Shown here in pieces: positions 1 through 11,662 of a DNA stretch of 64,000 nucleotides. Both the position numbers and the translations under genes were made by a program. The stretch's first letter is position 1. Each line of letters starts with the position of its first letter. This DNA comes from Crocodylus rhombifer (lineage: Eukaryota; Chordata; Crocodylia; Crocodylidae), in contig JAVSML010025535.1 of the NCBI GenBank assembly GCA_038503035.1, positions 1 to 64,000 on the forward strand, written 5' to 3'. Below the pieces are notes generated by a model. The model ran no database searches. It had not been told where the DNA came from and saw only the letters and a program-made list of their open reading frames with translations.

Positions 1-14
1 AAAAAAAAAAAAAA

Positions 15-292
15 GAATGCAACATCAATATCAACACATGGGAGACTATCGCACAGGACTGCCCCAATTGGAGGAAGAGTCTGCTACAGGGATCTCAATA
101 CTTTGACACCTAATGACAACAACAGGAGATGGAAAAGCAGGAGCAGCAGAAACAGTGTGTTGCTGACCAAATCAAGAATCCAGCACCACCCACCCCACAT
201 GAAAACACATGTTCAAGCTGCAGTAGTCTGTCGATTCGAGATAGGCCTCATCAGCCATCTTCAGATTCACAGATAAGACAGCCACGGAAGAC
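15..292 (+). pseudogene. 3' remnant of a non-LTR retrotransposon ORF2 (C-terminal tail)
   Basis: Conceptual translation in two frames gives pieces that fit the C-terminal tail of a LINE polyprotein. The first is a segment NTWETIAQDCPNWRKSLLQG, ending in a stop near 112. A frame change then leads to a segment ending CRFEIGLISHLQIHR and a stop near 274. The W-x-x-x-A-x-D-x-x-x-WR pattern followed by a degenerate zinc-finger-like C/IGL-SH-H motif is typical of several metazoan LINE reverse transcriptase tails (family knowledge). The first finger cysteines are lost. The element continues off the left edge, where the window opens with 14 A residues. It is a decayed fragment with no function expected, and the clade is not certain. 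Confidence 0.45.
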
Positions 293-3200
293 AATCATCC
301 TCACATGCAGGGGACTGCGAAAGACAGAGTGCGCATGGATTTTTTTTTATATGCTGTTCTGTGCACGTGCTTTCACAGCATCTGATCAAGTAAGCCTAGG
401 TTCACAAAAACATATGCTGTGTATCTGATTAAGTTAGTCTATTGGGTATAAGTATACCCTGCCTTCTGTATCATTTATACCTGTGTTCCCATTTGTCTCT
501 ATCATACCAACATATGGTCAGCTAGAAAGTAGCCCTTAGATCAGTCAGCTTACAAGGAAAAGCTTTCTACTTCTGTGTTCGGGCTTTGTTTTAACTTTAC
601 TATGAACTTGAAGTCTAATGACAGTAGCTCACCAGGATCAGGAGGCAGAAGGTGTCAAATTTATTCTGAGTTCATAAAAGCTAGTTGTGGCTCAAGTTTA
701 AGTATTACATCCAAACCTGTTTGCACATCCCCAAATCATTTCATGCATATTCCAGATGCATTTTCTAAGAGTGGTTTTAAGAAATAATTTTAACAGCTTT
801 TCCTTCTGCTCAGAGGAGGGGAAAGGAGTTTGAATTATCTTGCTCTTTTTGCTGCTGCAACTCCAGAAATAAAATTACATCAGAAGATGAGTAGGAAATT
901 GTTCCCAGTGCACTCATGGTTCTTTGAAAAGGGGAGGGAAAGAAAAAAAAAATCTCTTTTCTCTGCTAATCCTGAGTTTAAAAAAATCTTTTAAGACTTC
1001 CATCTTTTCTGACAGCAGATGGAATCCATTAATGGGAAGACTTGGGAGTTTTCAAGCCCTGGTCCTTGAATTTGCTCTTCTATGCAATTTTTTTCATGTT
1101 TGCCTACTGTCCTTTTCTGTAACTAATTTAATCAACTTCTGACCACATCTACAGTATTTATCATAAGCCTGTCTGCTTTATGCTAAAAAGAGACGTAAAA
1201 CCATGGCATTACATTGATCAGAAATAAAGCTTATTTAAGCTGAAATACTTATGAACTGATTTAAATACTAATGAGGCAGATACTTTGCGAGTGGCAGAAT
1301 GAGAGCAAGACTGCAATATACAGAGGGATCATTGCTGTATCTTTTCCTTTAACTGGACTTTGAAACGGCTATTAGGAATGTTCTGACTATTACTTAGCTG
1401 TCACTTTCCTTTAAAGATGGACGACCAGATCCAGACTCTTAGCTTTCAAGGTGACTGAAATAAAATCTAGATCCAAATTTTGCAAATCTTTAAACTGAGG
1501 TAAATCACACTTGAAGTATTTTAGATCAAGAGCTGTATTTGGGAGCTTGGTTCCATCTCTCATGTTCTTCCCTCCAAGGACTGTCAGATACAAAGTGCTG
1601 TGCCTACAAAGCACAGTACCCAAGCATCTACTTTCACATCTCTTCATAATACCTTGCCATCAAAGGATAAGAGCATGCTACTGTCTCATTTAGCTCAAGT
1701 AGTAGGAACATACGGTTTTGCTGTTGAAGGTTGCTGGTTCATGACTTAAGTACCTAATAGAGTACGTACCCTTTGTCACAGAATCCTCTCTTCTTCAGAG
1801 AACCACTCCCATCTCCCAAATATCAGTCCAGTATAACCAAAAACCACCTCAGTTGGGCAGCAAAACCAACATAACTCATTCCCAACAGGATCAACACTCG
1901 CTAGCAAGGAAATTGAATGAATGATACCAGCCTGTTGCAACATTATCCAAGGCAAATTTCATTCCCAGGTGTGTGCATCAACACACAAACTTCATTGTAC
2001 ATTGAGGAATATTATAGTATATAGATATCTATATTAGTATATAAGCCCCCACATTCAAGAGAATTGCAGACAGATGTAGACAGCACATCTATAGACAGCA
2101 CATCTATCTGCAAAATTTATTCTGTTTTATTTCCCCATCTTTTGAACTTTAGCGATCAAGTTATGTAATGTAATGCATCATACTCTATTATTTACTGATT
2201 GGGATGCAAATTTCATTGATTTAACATACTCAAGTCAGCCCAGTACATAATCAGCTGACATAGCTGCATGGTTTAACAGAAGCATGATTTACTCTCCTCC
2301 TCTTAGAATATCATTTAATGAAGATGTGCTTGTCATGGTTCTAGTTTAATTATTGTTTTTTTTATTTATTCTCCCCACTGCCACATGTCCAGCAGCATCT
2401 CCTGCTGACAGAGATTCATTTTCTTCACTGCAAATTCTATAATAATCAAGTGAAATATTCTAATTCTTGAGCATCCTTTCAGGCAGTGAACATTGCAATA
2501 CATCCAGCACAAACATGTTGCTGATGTTGTGATTGCCCCACAATCTTTCTCAGCTCGTGACTTACATAATTGTTCCCTGCTGGGACTTTATTAAGGTTAC
2601 AGGATATTAGGGGGGAGAGGAGCAAAGGGGCTCTTAGAGATTCCTATTGATAATGTTCAAATTTGTGTAATAAATTACTGGAGCACGATCTGAACTTGGG
2701 TGTCTAATCGCCAGGCTAGAGGGTCATTCACTCTCAAATACTCACTGGGACAGCATGAGATAAAAGAAAGGAGATATGATACTACCTCATGCGTTGAAAA
2801 GTCTATCCTTTCATTTGCCTTCTCTTTCTTAGGAGCACCCCTAGCTGAAAGCTTTTGTTTGGCAGAAAGAAAGTTTCATTCATTTGTTTTTCCAATTTTT
2901 CAAGAAAAAATTATTTCAATTCGTCAGTCCAAGAGCCTGCCAAACCATCTGCCAAACCAAGAGCCTGTCACAGGAAACACTTTTCAAAAGATGCTAGAAG
3001 GAAAAAGGAACATTTTGAACATTTCAGCCCTTCTGTGATTAAGTGACTTGGAAGACAATGGAGTCTCCAATTCCTTTGAAAAGTCTTGGACCAAATCACT
3101 AGCAGCCTAGTGGTACTGCATGACTTTTTGTCACTGGTGATACAGATATGAGCTGGTAAACAACAGGCCTCAAGCTCTCTTACATACCCCCTGATATCCA

Positions 3201-5005
3201 TGGGACAACTCATCCACTGCTTTTACCATTCGAGACGCAGAGAAAACAGTGAGTGTTCGAACCCTTGCTGGGTCTGTTCTGTGTCTTCCGAAAAAGGAAA
3301 AAATATCCAAGTCTCCAAGTCAGTCAGTTGGATCAAACAAACTGCCACATACATCTAGATCCTCAACACAATATTTAGTGCCATTTGAAAATCACCATGT
3401 TTTGCCTAAAGTGAGCATAGCCAGCAGAAAGCACAGGATAGATTTTTTTATTATTATTTTAGACTAAGAGTTTCATCACACTTTCATCTTCCCTGTGACC
3501 TTCCTCTTCAATTTTCCAAAGCACATGTGCATTTGCTTACTACTAAACTCTTTTAGCAGTGTTATTAAATATTTACATTACAGCCGAGCCCAAAGACCTA
3601 AATAAGAAGCAAAACCCTGTGATAGGAGAGTCCTGTAGAATCACATTAACCCATCATTCTTGTCCAGGAGAGGTTGCAATTTAAGAAATAAGGATGCTAA
3701 TGCAATGCAGCAAGCAAGCAAAAATCATTCTAAGTGCGACAGCAGTGGAAGTTGCTTAACTACAGCAAACAAAAGCTCAAGTCAGTGATAGAGCTGGGAA
3801 TAAAACTCCAGGTCTATACTTTCTGTGTTCCCTTCCCTACACAAAGGAGCTGCTAGTTCTGTATAACTTGTCAGCTTCAGTTTTGTAGTTGCAGCTGTAA
3901 AATATATGGACCAATCAGTCAAGCTGGTTGTTTAACTGATAATGCATCAAAAATTCATCTACCAGAGTAATCCTGTTAGGCAACGAAAATACGAGATCAA
4001 GCAAACGTAATGTTGATCAGAATAATCAAAGTCTTAATATAATAAAATACGGATGTCATGCCACATGTACTGTAACTGATGTTTAGTACAATAATGCAGC
4101 CTGATCAGCGAAGCCTAAAGTATAAGTGAGATGTAATTGGATTGGGAAAATGTGCAGCTTAAAAAATTAAGTGTAAAAGCATCAAGACATTAAAATTAAG
4201 CAGCGTGGTCAGCAAAATAAGTAAGGATTCAACTAGTAAAATCTGCATTAATGCAAGCAGAAAATTTACTACAAGAAATAAGTATGTACCCCACAATCAG
4301 CATGACTTGGATCTTTAATGGCGTCTTGTTGTATAGAGTAAGAACCGCGTTGCCAACCTGAACAAATATATTTAATTTGATTTATATGTTTATTTTCCTG
4401 GTAAACTCAAAGCAGTTGAATTTACATTTCCCAATTTGCTTTTAATGATTGCTGAGCTTTAGTAAAGCAGAAATGGGCAAAATATACTTAGGTTTATTTT
4501 AGGATATGGAGCACAGTTTTCAAAGTCAAAGCAAGGTCAGCCTTAAAAATCTAATGCTCCTGAACAATCAAGCCATTCCCACCTGTTCCCCATCTTGTGC
4601 CCCAAATGCAGAATATTTCCATTTTCTAGATCTCTCAATCTCTTCCTTCCATAACCTCCCATCTTCTCTTACATTGTTCACTTCATACTTGAAAGAACAC
4701 CTCTTCTTCAGGGACTGACATAACTCCCATCAGGTCAATATAATATGCCCCACTGGTTTCCATTTGTACAAGCATTTTAATTCTTGTTCTCCAAATTCAC
4801 TTTTTCCAGCTTATTTTACTGGCCTCCACTTGTAAGTTTATCTGCTTTGTTACCCTACCTCAGCTTCAGTTTAACAATAAAGCTATTGTCCACATGCAAC
4901 ATAAATGCCACATAAATGGAAGATGCATGTCAAAACCTACCAGAAACTTTAGAAAGCTCAACCAGCAGTTTTATTTTTATCCCCATTCTTCTTTCCTTTA
5001 CCCTT
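293..5005. other. AT-rich non-coding DNA, no gene recognised
   Basis: I see no gene here. Open frames reach at most about 110 codons and lack recognisable domains. A 15-bp unit (agacagcacatctat) is repeated twice in tandem at about 2078-2107. AT-rich simple sequence lies at 2015-2045. A weak MIR-like stretch in reverse orientation is visible near 3785-3835 (gagctgggaataaaactcc). The rest appears to be single-copy intergenic or intronic DNA. Confidence 0.5.
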
Positions 5006-5051
5006 TTGGATGTGTCATTGTGTAGGTTTTGGATGTGTCATTGTGTAGGTT
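5006..5051. repeat. 23-bp tandem duplication
   Basis: The block ggatgtgtcattgtgtaggt occurs twice at 23-bp spacing, at about 5008 and 5031, with no mismatch seen. It directly abuts the CR1 3' end that follows. It looks like a recent local slippage duplication. Confidence 0.8.
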
Positions 5052-5143
5052 TGCCAAACTTCAACCAAGTGCAGGGGGCTGGATCTGATGATCTATATAG
5101 TCCCTTCCAGCCCCTAACAACTATGAAATTATGAAACCATAAA
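5052..5143 (+). mobile_element. CR1 LINE 3' end fragment
   Basis: The stretch contains the CR1 3' hallmark: gggggctggatctgatgatc, then cccttccagcccctaacaac, and ends in degenerate ATGAAA-type tail repeats. Only the last ~90 bp of the element are present, as is usual for 5'-truncated CR1 copies. No coding sequence remains. Confidence 0.75.
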
Positions 5144-7045
5144 TTCCCTGAGGTAAGAACCATGCCTTAAAAAATAATCTAAGTGCCATGAAAATTTTTG
5201 TCTGCTGTGACACATCAGTGTCATTAAAACAGCATTCAGGTCAGCATGATGCTTTAAAGCCAGCATCTCGAAATAAGGGTTCTTAAACTCCTGGTATTTT
5301 TCAAAGGAGCGGCCTACAATCCACTTCCGTGACCACATCTCAGATTGCTGATTTCATACACGCCCTGTACCATTTTGTTCCATCAAAAGACTGCCTCATC
5401 TCACCTAACAGGTGAGTGCATTGCAGTCATGAGCTGAAGTTCCTCCTTAATGCACTCAGATTCTTTAGCCTGAAAGGCAACCTATAAAAGTAAGAATTTG
5501 TACTGTTAGTAAATAATTATAATGATAAATGAAAATACACCTGCTGACTGTCAGCAGGAGCACTGCAGGGTTAGAACAGCCGCTGAAATTAGAGACCTGG
5601 CTCAGTGTACATACCCCTAACAATTAGAACCCAACATTTAATTGCCTGGCATCAGTCCCAAATGTCTATGTCTTCTTGTGCTGAGCCCAGATGTTTGAGT
5701 GGTATTTAATTTCATTTCAAGGTTATATTCTGTTTATATCTTCTTTATTAGCTCTGCAGCACGGCATCATAATTGACCCTTCTGTGATCACGCAGCTTCT
5801 TGCACTTATTTTTATTGTGACAATTGGTGGGTCCCTGCCATTTTTCCCCCTTTTCGCTTTGCATCTCATTAATTCAAGGCTATCTTTTAAAAGGTCAAGG
5901 CAGAACCATGGGGTTTTCAGATCAGCCATTTTCAGGAAGCTTCACAAGAATCTGAATATTTTTCTCCTCTAGGAAAAATACTCTAAACCTTGCAACAGTT
6001 GTTCAAGTCTCAGTCACTTTCAGATCACAGTCTTCAGGACAGATCTTCTGCTGATAAAAATTGGTACAGCTCTGATGACTTCAATGGAGCTAATTGGCAG
6101 CAGTAAAGGATGTGAATCTATGGGAAGTTATCTTACCCAATAGAGCAGAAATGCACTGTCCCAGTTACCCAGTGGTACCTTTTGAGCTGAGTGCATTATC
6201 TTTTTTCTCCAGAGTCAACAAAGTAATGAGATGCATTGAACTCAGCCTACACCCCAGGCCACTTGCATGCTAGAGGGCATGTTGTTTTTCTGTGGCAGAA
6301 AAGAGAATGGTCTAGGTTACAGCAGGGCTAGCAAAATCACCCCTTCTCTATATCCTCTAGCCCAAACAGATGATCTCTGCTTACATGACCGCATCAGACT
6401 GCCACCAAACTATTACCTGGCCTTTCCAGAATGGGAGGGCGTCAAGTATAAAGTGGAGCTGCTGCAACTTGAAGTCAAGGATAAAGAGTCTTTCAGCTAA
6501 ATGAGATTGTCAATGCCATAGCAGTGATGGGATATTCAGCTGGAGCATAGCCACAAAATTCTCATCTCTCTTTCTCTCACATACACACACAACACACAAT
6601 ACCTTTATATCATGGAAATGGCATCCTTTTATTCAGTTATTTCTTTTTTAATAATTCCTTATAACTCAGTGAGTCTTCCCTATTCACAGCGTGTTCCCAT
6701 CACATGTCTCCTCTCCTCTGAGGTCCTGGCTATGCTAAAAAAATTACATATCTATTAGCAGGGGCAGTAGCAGTTCACAGCAAAAATTATGACTCATGTT
6801 CTAAAGTGTTAGAGAAGCTGTTGCCTCCTTCATCAACAAAATGGGTCTGATGGAAAGTCTCCAGGAAGATTTTGCTTATGGTGCTGATAAACTGAGAAAC
6901 TAAAGACAATGAGAAGTCAGTGCTGAGGCTTCAGATACACGCCACAGGGATCTTTGACCCAAATGCAGCCGATAGCTCCGTCTCAGTACAATCCCTAAGT
7001 GAAATGTTGTGACTGCAAAGAAATAAATCATGAGTAGAAATGAAT
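5144..7045. other. Non-coding DNA with faint old repeat traces
   Basis: No gene is recognised. Around 6065-6120 a gatgacttcaatggagct segment resembles an old interspersed sauropsid repeat with the motif 'attgacttcaatgg'. A short CA-rich tract lies at 6580-6600. Open frames of 70-93 codons (for example 5691-5972) show no conserved motif. Confidence 0.4.
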
Positions 7046-7142
7046 GACCCCATTTTCAGAGGTGTTATAGCAGCTGCCGTTTGCAATGTAGTCAAAAGGA
7101 GTTGGCAGTCTTGGCACCTCTGAACATCAGGCTAGAAGGGTT
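7046..7142. repeat. Old interspersed repeat with inverted ends
   Basis: The segment begins ttttcagaggtg and ends cacctctgaacatcaggc, so its ends form an imperfect inverted repeat of about 11 bp around a core with gtcaaaaggagttggcag. This matches my recollection of a common old sauropsid repeat whose ends read 'cagaggtg ... cacctctg'. The class is unknown to me. Confidence 0.45.
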
Positions 7143-7227
7143 TTTTAGTAGCACATTATCTACGTCACATATTGAAGAAAGATGAAGAGGAGCATTTTCT
7201 TTATATCTAGCTCAAGAATGACCTCCC

Positions 7228-7265
7228 CCCCCCAAAAAAAAAACAAACACAAAAAAAACAAAAAA

Positions 7266-7301
<36 letters not shown>

Positions 7302-7305
7302 ATCG
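7228..7305. repeat. (CA)n microsatellite next to A-rich sequence
   Basis: A short C-run and an A-rich stretch with interrupting C residues are followed by an uninterrupted (AC)n tract at about 7269-7297, then A6. On the other strand it reads as (GT)n. It is likely polymorphic in length. A minus-strand frame of 75 codons over it encodes only low-complexity sequence. Confidence 0.95.
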
Positions 7306-8404
7306 AGAAAAATATTTGCTTTGAACCCCCATAAAAATGTTTTTGATCAAAAGCAAATGGGTTTTTTTCTTTATTTTTGAGAAACATTCATTATGTTCAA
7401 TTTTCAGAATACATAGATTCCAATTTTGCCATAAAATAAGGATTTTAACTAAAAATATTCTAACTTCTTTTTTTTCCCTTTTGTTTGTGGGTGTGTTTTT
7501 AGAAACTATAACATTTCAATCAAAAATGTAAAAGAAAAATATATTTTCATGTTGTTTGAAAAACCATTCCTCTACCAAGAGAAAATATCCGAGTGAGAAA
7601 CTTAAGCCTGTTCTAATCATCGTTGGCTGTATTTCAGGTCCATCATTTTCATTAATTTCTATCTAGGAGGGTAGTTTATCTGTAGTATAAATACATACAC
7701 TTGGAAGTCAACACATGAATGTTTCACTGGCTGCACACACAAAAATGTGTGGACTTTTCATGTATGGGACTAAAAGAAAATGCAATTTAAAGCGGACCTT
7801 TGGAACATCCCAATTCAGATTGCATAGTCGAAATACTGAGTGAAGCTCATGTGTATGGCTGATTTTTACACTCCTGAAGAACCTTATTTCTGTTTCACAA
7901 TTCTTTCCTTCATTTATCCCTTTATTCTACATCTTCCTTTTCAACTGGATAAGCAGCCAACTACAGAGAAACAAATGCCTTCTAGAAGGCGGAGAAACTT
8001 CAGCATTTTCAAAGTATTGCATTAGTTAGGACTCTTTGGAATATTTTATTTAACTACAGTATATTTATTTATATGTCCTTTATTTATATGAAATGCTGAA
8101 GAACAGAAACCTGTCCATATCCTCTTGGCACCCTGGAGATTACTCCAGAAACAACAAAATCAAGATGCAAATATGACAAAATATAGCCACAGAATGAAGC
8201 CTACCACACCAGCAACTCAAAAGCTCAACTCTGCCTCCAGTAATTCCTCCACTCTTACAAACCCTCCCCATTATTCTCAAATGCTAGCAAAGCAAGCTGA
8301 GCTTTTCAGCAAGTTGATTTTTAACACCCCCGCTCTCCAAGTCCCAAGAAGGCAACGTAGCTGGTCCTTGGAAGGAACAATATGGTCTTTCCGGCTTTTC
8401 TGAA
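7306..8404. other. AT-rich non-coding DNA
   Basis: No gene, promoter or RNA gene is recognised. The sequence has T-rich and A-rich runs (7360-7550) and no repeat family I can name. The 92-codon frame at 8125-8403 has no recognisable domain. Confidence 0.4.
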
Positions 8405-8552
8405 AAATACTTAGGGGTTTTCAAAACCCAGCAAAACAAAGCCTTGGCTGGGATGATCTAGTTGGGGATGGTCCTACTTTGAGCAGGGGGTTGGACTAGA
8501 TGTGACCTCCTGAGGTCTCTTCCAGCCTGAATTTTGAATGATTCTATACTTT
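8405..8552 (+). mobile_element. CR1 LINE 3' end fragment
   Basis: The motifs gcagggggttggactagatg, gacctcctgaggtctcttcc and agcctgaattttgaatgatt, with a final tgattctata, are the CR1 3' untranslated signature in plus orientation. The copy is 5'-truncated to about 150 bp and has no coding part. Confidence 0.85.
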
Positions 8553-9252
8553 GGACCCAATGTGATTGGGCCGTTCAAAAGAGATTCCCTATCTGTTTCT
8601 GTCACAGTTTGCATTCAGGCCTTTTGACTGCAAACTCTCCCCAAGGTCACTGGAAGTTAGACAGAGCAGGAAATATGTGAAAGAAAACACACACGTGCAC
8701 AGATGCACAACATTTGGCTAAGTGTCTTTGCACTGGGGACAGACTCAAAATAAATGTTCGGTAACGTAACAACACTTCTCCCTAGCCAGTCAACATAGAT
8801 TTGGCTTTTGCATTTAGCACATTTTCTCTTATTTCAAAGAAACAAATGGAAAATGTTTGGGAGCAGGGAAGAACAACAGGAATAAAAGAGGGGACAAGAC
8901 AAAAAAATCCACTCATTTTCTTACATTTCTTATTGGGTGTCAATTTTAAGTTTTCAATGGCCTTCTTTCCATAGGATGCTGCATAACATCACAATATGAG
9001 GCCTCAAAATAAAAGGGAGCATTTATGGCATAAATATTATATGGTTGACTATTTCAGAGGTTTTGTCTGTTGCCTGCTTGTTTAAGGCATTATTGCTATT
9101 TGTTCACTGCTCTGATCTGTTAACTTTTTTGCTGGGAAAAAGGTTTGAGGACAATGCCCTCCTGCATTGAGGTCTGCCAGGAGATTATATAACTTTGGGT
9201 CACAACCTATTATTGCCTTTGTGCCACTGAACCTAAATGTTTTCTTTCTTAG
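8553..9252. other. Non-coding DNA upstream of a candidate exon
   Basis: No gene is recognised. The last ~45 bp form a plausible intron 3' end: a pyrimidine-rich run (tgttttctttctt) directly before AG at 9251-9252, with a possible branch-point-like ctgaacc a little upstream. If the next feature is a real exon, this is intron. Confidence 0.35.
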
Positions 9253-9331
9253 GATGGAGCCAGTACCAATGGATATCCTGGAAGACCTACACTATATATC
9301 CAGGACATTGGGCTTCCACTTAGCCAGACTG
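9253..9331 (+). CDS. Candidate internal host-gene exon (79 bp), gene not recognised
   Basis: A 79-bp segment is flanked by a strong acceptor (tgttttctttcttag before it) and a strong donor (gtgagtag after it). In frame 1 it translates to 26 residues beginning DGASTNGYPGRP and ending DIGLPLSQT, plus one extra base. The proline/glycine-rich composition looks protein-like. In that frame a TAG lies in the acceptor (9250-9252) and another TAG lies just after the donor, so the open stretch matches the splice borders. Frame 2 (starting MEPVPMDILEDL) is also open and cannot be excluded. Length 3n+1 means skipping it would shift the frame. I do not recognise the protein. No second exon was found in the window, so the gene would have introns larger than the visible flanks. 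It could also be a chance combination of splice-like sites. Confidence 0.4.
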
Positions 9332-9884
9332 GTGAGTAGCTTATTCCATGATCTTCTGCTAAACAGGTTTGAACTGAATTGCTGATATTCAAATGGATGG
9401 CAACAGAGTGATTTAAAAGGAAAGTATGCTAATATGCTGTGTGCACAATGTTCCACCGTGAAGCAAGATTGTATTGTAATATGGCACTCAAACGATTGGA
9501 GCAATTACCCTGCCTACAGATACACATATCCAAAGCCATTTTTTGAAGCCAGTGAAATATGTAAACAGAAGCTTACATTCATAATGCTGCCTTATGCTTC
9601 AAAAGAGAGTGTTTATTGTTTGTATTGCTCCAGTGACTAGCAAACCTACTTATGGGCCAGGACCCTATCATACAGAACAAAGACCAGCTCCCAGCACCAA
9701 ACTTTTCAGAATATATGCCAAGAGCTCTTTAGCAAATTGAATAAACCAATCTGCAGATGATGCAAAAAGATCCTTTCGCGTCCTACTGACATGCAGTCAT
9801 TGTTAGTGAGATACATAGTGTACTGTTGGGGGCTGTGAGCTTCCTAGACATAGTCTAGGAAAAACCTTGAAGCTCTTGTCATCG
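9332..9884. other. Non-coding DNA between candidate exon and CR1-A
   Basis: No gene is recognised. If the preceding exon is real, this is the start of its downstream intron. A 68-codon frame at 9434-9640 has no known domain. Confidence 0.35.
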
Positions 9885-11662
9885 CATGCAGCCAGGGGGA
9901 ATGAAACAGGACAATGCTTATTGTGCAAGCATATTAGCATCATCAAGCTCAGGATAGCTGGTAACTGAGATTCAGGAAAACACTGAACTCCTGATGCCCA
10001 CTTTGCTTCAGTATTTCACTGCACCAAGGGGAAAGTCAAGCAAGATAAGGTTCATAGGGCACATGCTGGGACTGACGCTGTGAATGCTGAGTGGGTGCAA
10101 TACCAATTAGAAAATCTAGACATTTATAAGTCAGCAGGACCAGACGGACCTCATCCGAGAGTGCTGAAGGAGCTGGCTGAAGTCATTGCAGAGACCCTGA
10201 CAAAGCTCTTTCAGAAATCGTGGCACACAGGGGAGATCCCTGAGGACTGGAAGAGAGCCAACATCGTGGACATGTATAAACAGAAGGGGAAGGGGGACCA
10301 CCTGGGCAACTCTATGCCAATCAGCTTAACTTGCATCCCAGGGAAAATCCTGGAAAAGATCATTAAATAATCTATGGGTGATATCCTCGCAGAAGGTAAG
10401 ATGCACGGCTTTGTCACGGGTAGGTCTCGTCTTACCAATCTCATCTCTTTCTATGACCAGATCTCTCACCACCTGGACACAGGAGATGTGGTAGGCATTA
10501 CATACGTAGATTTCCAAAAGGCTTTTGATCCAGTATCCCACAATATTCTTGTAGGAAAACTGGAAGATTGTGGGCTCAGCTGCTCATCAGTTCAGGGGGT
10601 GGGAAACTGGCTACAGGGTAGGACCCAGAGGGGTCTCATGAACAGATCTGTGTCATCTTGGCACAAAGTGGCCAGTGGTGTCCTTCAGGGGTCCACGCTT
10701 GGTCCAGTGCTTTTCAACATCTTTATCAATCGTTTGGATGGGAGAGTGAAAAGCTTGCTGGCCAAGTTCGCAGACAACACCAAGTTATGGGGCAGTGTGG
10801 TCATGTCAGAAGACAGGTTGCAGATACAGGCAAACCTGGACAGGCTGGAGAGTTGGACAGACCGGAACCAGATGAAGTTTAACACTTCTGTGTGTAAGGT
10901 GCTCCATCTGGGGGCAAACAATCCTCAACATACATACATGCTCAGTGGTGACAGCTTGACTTGCACCACAACCAAAAGGGACCTGGGGTAACGACTAACC
11001 ATCGCATGAATATGAACTGTCAGTGCGAGGCGGCGGTCAGGAGGGCAAACACCACGCTGGCCTGCATCACCCAGTGCATCTCATGTAAAACTAAGGAAGT
11101 GATACTCCCGCTGTACTCGACACTGGTGAGACCGCAGTTGGAGTACCGCGTCCAGTTCTGGGTGCTGCACTTCAATAGGGACGTGAAAAAACTTGAGAGG
11201 GTCCAGAGAAGCGCCACCCATATGATCAGGGACTTGCGAGGCAAGCCATACCAGTAAAGGCCAAGGGACCTGGGCCTCTAGCCTAAAGAAGAGAAGGTTG
11301 AGATGGGACTTGATAGTGGCTTACCATTATACCAGAGGAGTGCATCAGGAGCTCGGTGAACAACTGTTCACTAGGGCACACCCAGGGAAGACCAGGACCA
11401 ATGAATACAAACTCCTGCAAGGCTGTTTCAGGCTTAATACCAGGAAAAACTCACTCCTTCACAGTCAGGGTGTCCAGACTGTGGAATAAACTCCCTTCAG
11501 ACATGGTGCATTCACCTACCCTGGAGCTTTTCAAGTGGAGACTAGACAGTCACCTCACTGGGGTCAATTAACCCCAGTTGTCTCCCTGCCTAGAGCGAGA
11601 GGGCTGGACCCGATGATCTGCAAGGTCCCTTCCAGCACCTAACAATCTACAAATCTATGAAA
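9885..11662 (+). mobile_element. CR1 LINE copy A, 5'-truncated and decayed
   Basis: The region holds about two-thirds of a CR1 ORF2 followed by the 3' end. Homology begins weakly near 9885-9960, in the linker between endonuclease and reverse transcriptase. It becomes clear at 10080 and runs to the terminal cccttccagcacctaacaat and tctatga tail near 11660. The endonuclease domain and everything 5' of it are missing, as expected from incomplete target-primed reverse transcription. This copy differs from CR1-B and CR1-C in many positions (for example VLKELAEVIAETLTKLFQ), so it belongs to another CR1 subfamily. Confidence 0.9.
10080..11571 (+). pseudogene. CR1-A ORF2 reverse transcriptase, broken
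   Basis: This was the reverse transcriptase part of the CR1 polyprotein, which copies CR1 RNA into DNA at a nicked target. Recognisable blocks in order are GPDGPHPRVLKEL, the fingers/palm block YVDFQKAFDPVSH with the first catalytic Asp, GVLQGSTLGPVLFNIFINRL, and FADNTKLWG. The family's last block is FADD; here the second Asp is Asn, so the active site would be defective even if the frame were restored. A TAA near 10368 interrupts the frame between 10080-10370 and 10374-10991. A frameshift near 10985 moves the thumb region (10961-11257) to another frame. Further shifts follow to 11571. The C-terminal block ending FKWRLDSHLTGV corresponds to the usual CR1 ORF2 end. It is clearly a dead copy. 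Confidence 0.88.

Noticed and set aside
7160..7387. 75-codon minus-strand frame
   Set aside because: Translation of the (GT)n and T-rich simple sequence.
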